Shown one piece after another: positions 5,910 through 9,715 of a DNA stretch of 9,715 nucleotides. Location: assembly GCA_938091985.1 (NCBI GenBank), contig CALKOE010000306.1:1-9715 (forward strand), in the 5' to 3' direction. The notes under the pieces were generated by a model. The model ran no database searches. It saw nothing but the letters and a program-made list of their open reading frames with translations, and was not told the DNA's origin. A program made the position numbers and the translations under genes. The stretch comes from an uncultured Acidimicrobiales bacterium (GTDB lineage: Bacteria > Actinomycetota > Acidimicrobiia > Acidimicrobiales > Aldehydirespiratoraceae). The first letter of the stretch is position 1, and each line of letters begins with the position of its first letter.

Positions 5910-6692
5910 TCAGCGTTGATCGTGAGGCGGGCGACGGCTGGCCATACGGGTGTTCGACTGCAGGCAGATGCCCGAGATGCTCGATGCCTCATCGGACGCG
6001 AGCCACGTCACCGTCGCCGCAACCTCTGCTGGTTGGGTGAGGCGGGCGAGCTTGAGGTCGGCCGTGTGGGCGTCGGTGCCGCCGGGTTGCTGGTCGAGGT
6101 AGGCGAGCAGTGGGGCGGTGGCCGTTGGCCCCGGCGTCACCGAGTTCGCCCGGATTCCCTCGTCGCCGTATTCGGTTGCCACTGTTTCCATCAGTGAGAT
6201 GACGCCCGCCTTCGCGGCGGCGTAGGCCCCGAGTCCGTACTGCCCGCCGATGCCTGCCCCCGACGACATGCTCACGATGCTGCCGCCACCGTTCGCCAGC
6301 ATGTGGGGAATCACCGCGCTCGTGGCGAAGAAGCATGTGTCGAGCGTGGTGCGCTGCTGGAGACGCCACTCTGCCTCGGTGATGTCACCGATGCGGCCCG
6401 GCCGCGAGACACCGACATTGTTGTAGAGCACGTCGATCCGGCCGTGCGCTCGCGCCGCCTCGTTCACCCATGTCGCTACGAACTTCGGGTCGGAGGCATC
6501 GCCGGCCATGCCGGTGCCTCCGGTTTCTTCCACGACGATGGCCAGCGCGTCACCATCGATGTCGTTGAGCCAGAGCACCGCTCCCTCGGCTGAGAATCGC
6601 CGAGCGACTGCGGCGCCGATCCCGGCGCCCGCTCCCGTGATCAAACAGACCTTGTCGTGAAGCAGCCGGGGCCGAGAGTCGCCCAGGGTCAC
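5910..6692 (-). CDS. SDR-family NAD(P)-dependent oxidoreductase
   Basis: Classical short-chain dehydrogenase/reductase, 260 aa, expected to oxidise or reduce an alcohol/ketone pair in the cytoplasm. TGAGAGIG at 19-26 binds the dinucleotide, and Asp44 at the end of strand 2 (LNDID) suggests NAD rather than NADP. NNVG is at 91-94. Catalytic Ser144, Tyr157 and Lys161 (YAAAK) are present with normal spacing; the tetrad Asn is Thr116. The C-terminus lacks the usual VDGG: it reads LQSNTRMASRR, so the cofactor-side tail is unusual. The GTG start overlaps the stop of the phosphotransferase gene by four bases (GTGA) and has no good ribosome site, pointing to coupled translation. It is the last gene of the four-gene run and converges on the degenerate SDR gene with a 9-base gap. 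Confidence 0.9.
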   Translation of the reverse strand: MTLGDSRPRLLHDKVCLITGAGAGIGAAVARRFSAEGAVLWLNDIDGDALAIVVEETGGTGMAGDASDPKFVATWVNEAARAHGRIDVLYNNVGVSRPGRIGDITEAEWRLQQRTTLDTCFFATSAVIPHMLANGGGSIVSMSSGAGIGGQYGLGAYAAAKAGVISLMETVATEYGDEGIRANSVTPGPTATAPLLAYLDQQPGGTDAHTADLKLARLTQPAEVAATVTWLASDEASSISGICLQSNTRMASRRPPHDQR

Positions 6693-7792
6693 GGGAGCTT
6701 CGTGGAGGCGGCCAGCTCTGCGGCGCCGGTCGCCATGCTCAAGACCACATCGCCGAAGCTCGCCATCTTCGGGTTGTCGGCGCCGCCCTTCACATAGCGG
6801 GCGTAGCCGCCTTCGAGCACGATCGCCATCTTGAAGCGGGCGAGGATGACGTAGTAGTCGATCTCGTCGACGTCGCGGCCCGAGACTGTCGAGTAGCGCT
6901 CGAGAAGATCGGCCTTGTCAGGCATGCCGGTGTAGTCGACATAGCCCGAACGGCTGCGGTCATCGGCCGCGTCGGGCCATCCCATCACGACCCAAGCGAG
7001 ATCGAGCAGCGGGTCGCCCACGGTGCCCATCTCCCAATCGACGATCGCTGCCATTCGCGCCGGAGCGCCGTGGTGGAACATCACGTTGGCGAACTGGTAG
7101 TCGCCGTGCATGATCCCCGGCTCGTAGCTGCGGGGGCGACGGTCGCGCAGCCATGCGGCGGCTTCCTCGAGTCCGGGCAGCTCTCGGAACGAGAACGCAT
7201 CGAGATGCGACATCCATCGGTCGACCTGGCGGTCGTGGAAGCCGTCGGGGCGGCCGAGGCCCTCGAGTCCGCGGGCTTTCCAGTCCACCTTCGACAGCTC
7301 GGCGATTGCGTCGACCAGTTCGTAGGCAAGCGAGGGCCGCAGGCTCATGTCTGAGAAGAACGGCTCGGGCCACTCTGGCTCACTGATCGGCGACCAGCCG
7401 TCGATGAACTCCATCAGGTAGAAGGTGCTCCCGAGGATCGAAGTGTCTTCACACACACCCCAGGCCTTGCAGTGCGGCACGGGAGTGTCGTTGAGCGCGT
7501 CGATGATCCGGTACTCGCGCAGCATCGTCTCGTTGCGACCCTTGGGCACGACCCGCGGCGGACGCCGCAGAGCCCAACGGTTGTCGCCCCGCGTGACCTC
7601 GAAGATCTCGTTGGATGCGCCGCCGGAGATGAACCTCGACGAGAGCGTCTCGCCCGCTCCCGGAAGCCCTTGCTCGTCCATCCACGCGCCGAGCGCGTCG
7701 GGGTCGATCAACCCTCGAGTGCGTTCTTCCTCGTCGACTTCTTCGTTGCCGTCTTCAGCCATTGCTTGTTCAGCCCCTGCTTGTTCAGCCAT
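6689..7792 (-). CDS. Phosphotransferase-family protein (APH/ACAD10-like)
   Basis: Kinase-like protein of the aminoglycoside phosphotransferase superfamily, in the group related to the N-terminal kinase part of ACAD10/ACAD11, which phosphorylates hydroxylated acyl-CoAs before breakdown. It has 367 aa. FISGGASNEIFEV (54-66) is the nucleotide loop; LRRPP (75-79) has Arg where other kinases have Lys, as is usual in this group. HGDYQFANVMF (229-239) is the catalytic loop with Asp231 and Asn236, and IVDWE (250-254) supplies metal-binding Asp252, followed by GDPLLDLAW (259-267). All key residues are present. ATG 7792 has an AAGGA site 7 bases upstream; an alternative in-frame ATG is at 7762. The N-terminal 13 residues are encoded by a 15-bp tandem repeat. 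It overlaps the M24-like gene by 8 bases and the SDR gene by 4. Confidence 0.88.
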   Translation of the reverse strand: MAEQAGAEQAMAEDGNEEVDEEERTRGLIDPDALGAWMDEQGLPGAGETLSSRFISGGASNEIFEVTRGDNRWALRRPPRVVPKGRNETMLREYRIIDALNDTPVPHCKAWGVCEDTSILGSTFYLMEFIDGWSPISEPEWPEPFFSDMSLRPSLAYELVDAIAELSKVDWKARGLEGLGRPDGFHDRQVDRWMSHLDAFSFRELPGLEEAAAWLRDRRPRSYEPGIMHGDYQFANVMFHHGAPARMAAIVDWEMGTVGDPLLDLAWVVMGWPDAADDRSRSGYVDYTGMPDKADLLERYSTVSGRDVDEIDYYVILARFKMAIVLEGGYARYVKGGADNPKMASFGDVVLSMATGAAELAASTKLP

Positions 7793-7798
7793 TGCTTG
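7754..7798. repeat. 15-bp tandem repeat, three copies, at a stop-start junction
   Basis: Three adjacent 15-base units: 7754-7768 and 7784-7798 are identical (plus strand TTCAGCCATTGCTTG); the middle one, 7769-7783, differs at two bases (CC for AT). On the minus strand, the first-read copy holds both the stop of the M24-like gene (7787-7785) and the ATG of the phosphotransferase (7792-7790). The units are translated as QAMAE/QAGAE/QAMAE. Because the unit is a multiple of three, gain or loss of copies would keep the phosphotransferase in frame and would not touch the upstream protein. Confidence 0.9.
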
Positions 7799-8738
7799 AT
7801 CCTTGCTGATCGCCCGACAAGATGTCAGGTCCGGTTGTGGTCACTGCGACCACGTCTCGTCGTTCGCCGTCGGTCACGCTCACGACCATGCCTGCTTCCA
7901 ACACCTCGTTGCGCCCGAGCGAGGCGTTGATGACCGGCTGCTCGAACCCCATGCCGAGTCCGCGAACGAGCCACTCGCCGGTTGCGGCCGCGGCCAGGTC
8001 GTGATGGGTCGCTCCTGCACGACACGCGGCGGCAAGTCCGCTGTCTCCCAGCCGGCGTCCGCCCGCGAAGCGCCCGCCAAGGCCGCCTTCGTAGCCGTCG
8101 ACAATCACACCGACGTCCACCGTGTAGCCGTCGGGAAGTCGGCGAGCGACCGGAGCCGATGACGGGATCGTCACTCCTCGAGCAGCGATGGCTTCGATGA
8201 CTGCGCCCACCCCTGCAGCCGGGTCGGCGAGAAATGCCTCGACCCCGGCGCTGGCGACACTGCACGCCCGCGAGATCAGCTCGATTTCTTCGTCGAACTT
8301 GTGGCGTCGTGCCGCGCTCATCACGTCGTCGGCCGGCACGACCTCGGCAGCGGGAGCAAACCGGGCGGCGGCTCGAGCGAACGACGGCGACACCTCGTCG
8401 ACGCCGATGCGTCGGGCGTCGGCCAGACCTTCGACCCCGGCCATGTTGGCGGCCATGACACGTGGGTTCCATGTCGCCGGGTACAGATCGTCGATCGACA
8501 TCGTGGACGGCAGACCGGCGTCCCAACTCGACAGCACGTGGGTGCGTCGGGTGGAGCGGATCACCACACAGCCCGCCCCGAAAGGCCGAGTGCCGGCGGT
8601 CCAGAGTCGGTGCATGCCGCTCGCATAGTTGGCGTTGTCCTGGCGACCCAGCACGAGCGCGTCGAGATCGGCGTCGGCCATGGCCGCGAACACGCGGTCT
8701 CGGCGGGCGGTGAGCAGCGCGTCGGTGGTTGCGCTCAC
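7785..8738 (-). CDS. M24-fold protein with lost metal ligands (pseudo-peptidase)
   Basis: Creatinase/prolidase-type protein of 317 aa: an N-terminal creatinase-like domain (about 10-140), then a degenerate pita-bread M24 domain (about 145-305). Of the five metal ligands Asp-Asp-His-Glu-Glu, only the first is clear, Asp208 in VDVG (207-210). By alignment with its neighbour, the second Asp is lost in YEGGLGGRF (216-224), His is Arg259 (VRGLGMG), the first Glu is Thr289 (VSVTDG), and the second is Arg294 (RRDVVAVT). The fold may be kept while two-metal chemistry is lost; a non-metal role, as in creatinase itself, is not excluded. GTG 8738 overlaps the stop of the intact M24 gene by four bases (GTGA), with GAGG four bases upstream; the longer open frame to 9089 is antisense-free but lies within that gene. 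It probably works as a partner subunit. Confidence 0.8.
   Translation of the reverse strand: MSATTDALLTARRDRVFAAMADADLDALVLGRQDNANYASGMHRLWTAGTRPFGAGCVVIRSTRRTHVLSSWDAGLPSTMSIDDLYPATWNPRVMAANMAGVEGLADARRIGVDEVSPSFARAAARFAPAAEVVPADDVMSAARRHKFDEEIELISRACSVASAGVEAFLADPAAGVGAVIEAIAARGVTIPSSAPVARRLPDGYTVDVGVIVDGYEGGLGGRFAGGRRLGDSGLAAACRAGATHHDLAAAATGEWLVRGLGMGFEQPVINASLGRNEVLEAGMVVSVTDGERRDVVAVTTTGPDILSGDQQGSSNG
7800..7804 (-). promoter_or_regulatory. Ribosome binding site of the phosphotransferase gene
   Basis: AAGGA on the minus strand ends 7 bases before ATG 7792 and lies inside the last codons of the M24-like gene. It supports 7792 over the in-frame ATG at 7762, which is 37 bases from this site. 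Confidence 0.55.
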
Positions 8739-9715
8739 GGCGCCTCGTAGGGGAGGTACCCCGGGCGGCCGGTGAGGAGTCGGCAACCATCGGCTGTGAC
8801 CACAGCGATCTCCTCGGCGCGATAGCTCGCCACGCCGTCCTCCCAGACCACGGGTTCGAGGACGAGGATCATCCCTTCGAGCAGCTCGAAGCCTTCGTCG
8901 AACTCGGCGCCGAGATCCGAGCCCACCATGGGCATCTCGGCACTGGACAGCCCCACGGCATGGGCGACATAGAAATGCGGGAGCCACGGCGGGGTTCCAC
9001 CGTTGGCATCGATGGCAGCCCGGCCGACGTCGGCGAGCGTTGCCCCGGGGCGGATACTGGCGATCGTTGCCGTCATGATCGACTTCCATCGATCGAAGCA
9101 GGCGCGCTCTTCGGCACTGGGATCGCGGCCCACCATCCAGGTGCGTCCGTAGTCGGACGCATAGCCCTCGTAGCCGTGGCCGCTGTCGACCCAGACCAGG
9201 TCGCCTTCGGCAAAGGTCGGGTCTTCGATTCCGGTCGGGAATGCAGCCGCGCCGAGGTTGCTCCGGACGTCGTCGGCGAGTCGGCGGGGCATCACCTGAA
9301 AGATTGGATCGATCTCATTGTGGTCACTGTCGAGGCGACGGAATTCAGCAAGCAATGCGCCGGCAACTTCGGATCGACGGGCGCCGGGCACGCAGCGCGC
9401 CCGGGCGACGTCCATCGCCTGCTCGTTGATGATTTGCGCGCGCTCGATGCAGGCCACCTCGTCGGCGGTCTTGCAGAGTCGGGCCGGCCCGAGCACCCGC
9501 GTCGCATCGATCAACTCCGCGCCTCGCAGGATCTCGGCGCGGTCCATGGCGCCGGTGATCGCGTCGACGGCGATCCTCTTCCCGTCGAGGTCGCCGATCG
9601 CATCCTCGATGGCCCGGCGCACTCGAGGCATGTCGTCGTCGAGTTCGGGCCAGAGCGCGGCGCCGTCCACGGCCTCGAGCTGTTGCGCGGCGCTGGTGGG
9701 CGACAGGTGGGCATG
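8735..9715 (-). CDS. M24-family metallopeptidase (Xaa-Pro dipeptidase/creatinase type), 5' end cut
   Basis: Pita-bread metallohydrolase, usually cleaving Xaa-Pro or related C-N bonds with two metal ions. The frame stays open through the right edge, so the N-terminus is missing; most of the creatinase-like N-terminal domain lies outside. A GTG at 9670 is probably internal. Counting from that codon, the ligands are Asp162 (VDSG), Asp173 (SDYGRT), His237 (VAHAVGL), Glu272 (VLEP) and Glu286 (RAEE, after Arg284), so all five are present. The second, non-ligand His of the usual HxxGLxxHE motif is Ala244 here. DddP (a DMSP lyase), ectoine hydrolase and prolidase share this fold, so the substrate cannot be assigned. 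It is the first visible gene of the coupled four-gene run and overlaps the next by four bases. Confidence 0.88.
   Translation of the reverse strand, partial: HAHLSPTSAAQQLEAVDGAALWPELDDDMPRVRRAIEDAIGDLDGKRIAVDAITGAMDRAEILRGAELIDATRVLGPARLCKTADEVACIERAQIINEQAMDVARARCVPGARRSEVAGALLAEFRRLDSDHNEIDPIFQVMPRRLADDVRSNLGAAAFPTGIEDPTFAEGDLVWVDSGHGYEGYASDYGRTWMVGRDPSAEERACFDRWKSIMTATIASIRPGATLADVGRAAIDANGGTPPWLPHFYVAHAVGLSSAEMPMVGSDLGAEFDEGFELLEGMILVLEPVVWEDGVASYRAEEIAVVTADGCRLLTGRPGYLPYEAP

Noticed and set aside
5901..5935. Possible terminator stem between the convergent SDR genes (CCTCGTG / CGTGAGG)
   Set aside because: The arms do not pair fully, the loop is long, and there is no T-run.

Overview
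This is high-GC DNA with tightly packed genes. Bacterial lipoproteins with acidic or Thr-rich linkers after the lipidated Cys (AACGDDD, AACGDDS followed by TTTTAA-type tracts), many GTG starts and an acyl-CoA/SDR/phosphotransferase gene repertoire all point to an actinobacterium. The Thr-rich lipoprotein style is most like Acidimicrobiia (Ilumatobacter-type relatives). That placement is inference from sequence style; no rRNA or marker gene is present.

Layout, left to right. (1) 8-1240, minus: a BMP-family (Med/PnrA-like) lipoprotein, the substrate-binding part of an ABC importer; its ATPase and permease genes would lie beyond the left edge. (2) 1337-2065, plus, divergent from it: yqeC, a P-loop protein linked to selenium-dependent molybdenum hydroxylase maturation. 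The 96-bp gap between them carries a TTGACA promoter box and a 19-bp imperfect palindrome. (3) 2071-3882, minus: a two-gene operon, a double hot-dog (MaoC/FAS1-like) hydratase followed by an amidohydrolase-2-family protein with a degenerate metal site. (4) 3970-5900, plus: a Thr-rich lipoprotein of unknown function, then, 8 nt later, an SDR protein that has lost three of the four catalytic tetrad residues. (5) 5910-9715, minus: four overlapping genes reading from the right edge: an M24 metallopeptidase-fold protein with all five metal ligands, a second M24-fold protein with most of them lost, an ACAD10-like phosphotransferase, and a canonical SDR. The overlaps are 4, 8 and 4 bases, implying translational coupling.

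The two minus-strand operons and the SDR pair look like accessory catabolism (acyl-CoA or small-molecule breakdown), but no substrate can be read from the sequence. The most notable pattern is how often a catalytic fold appears with its active site altered: the second M24 protein, the plus-strand SDR and the amidohydrolase. The best candidate for something undescribed is the active/inactive M24 pair in one coupled operon with a kinase-like protein and an SDR. A 15-bp triple tandem repeat sits exactly at the M24/phosphotransferase stop-start junction.

No stretch longer than 100 bases is without a gene. I saw no tRNA, rRNA, CRISPR array, insertion sequence or phage gene.
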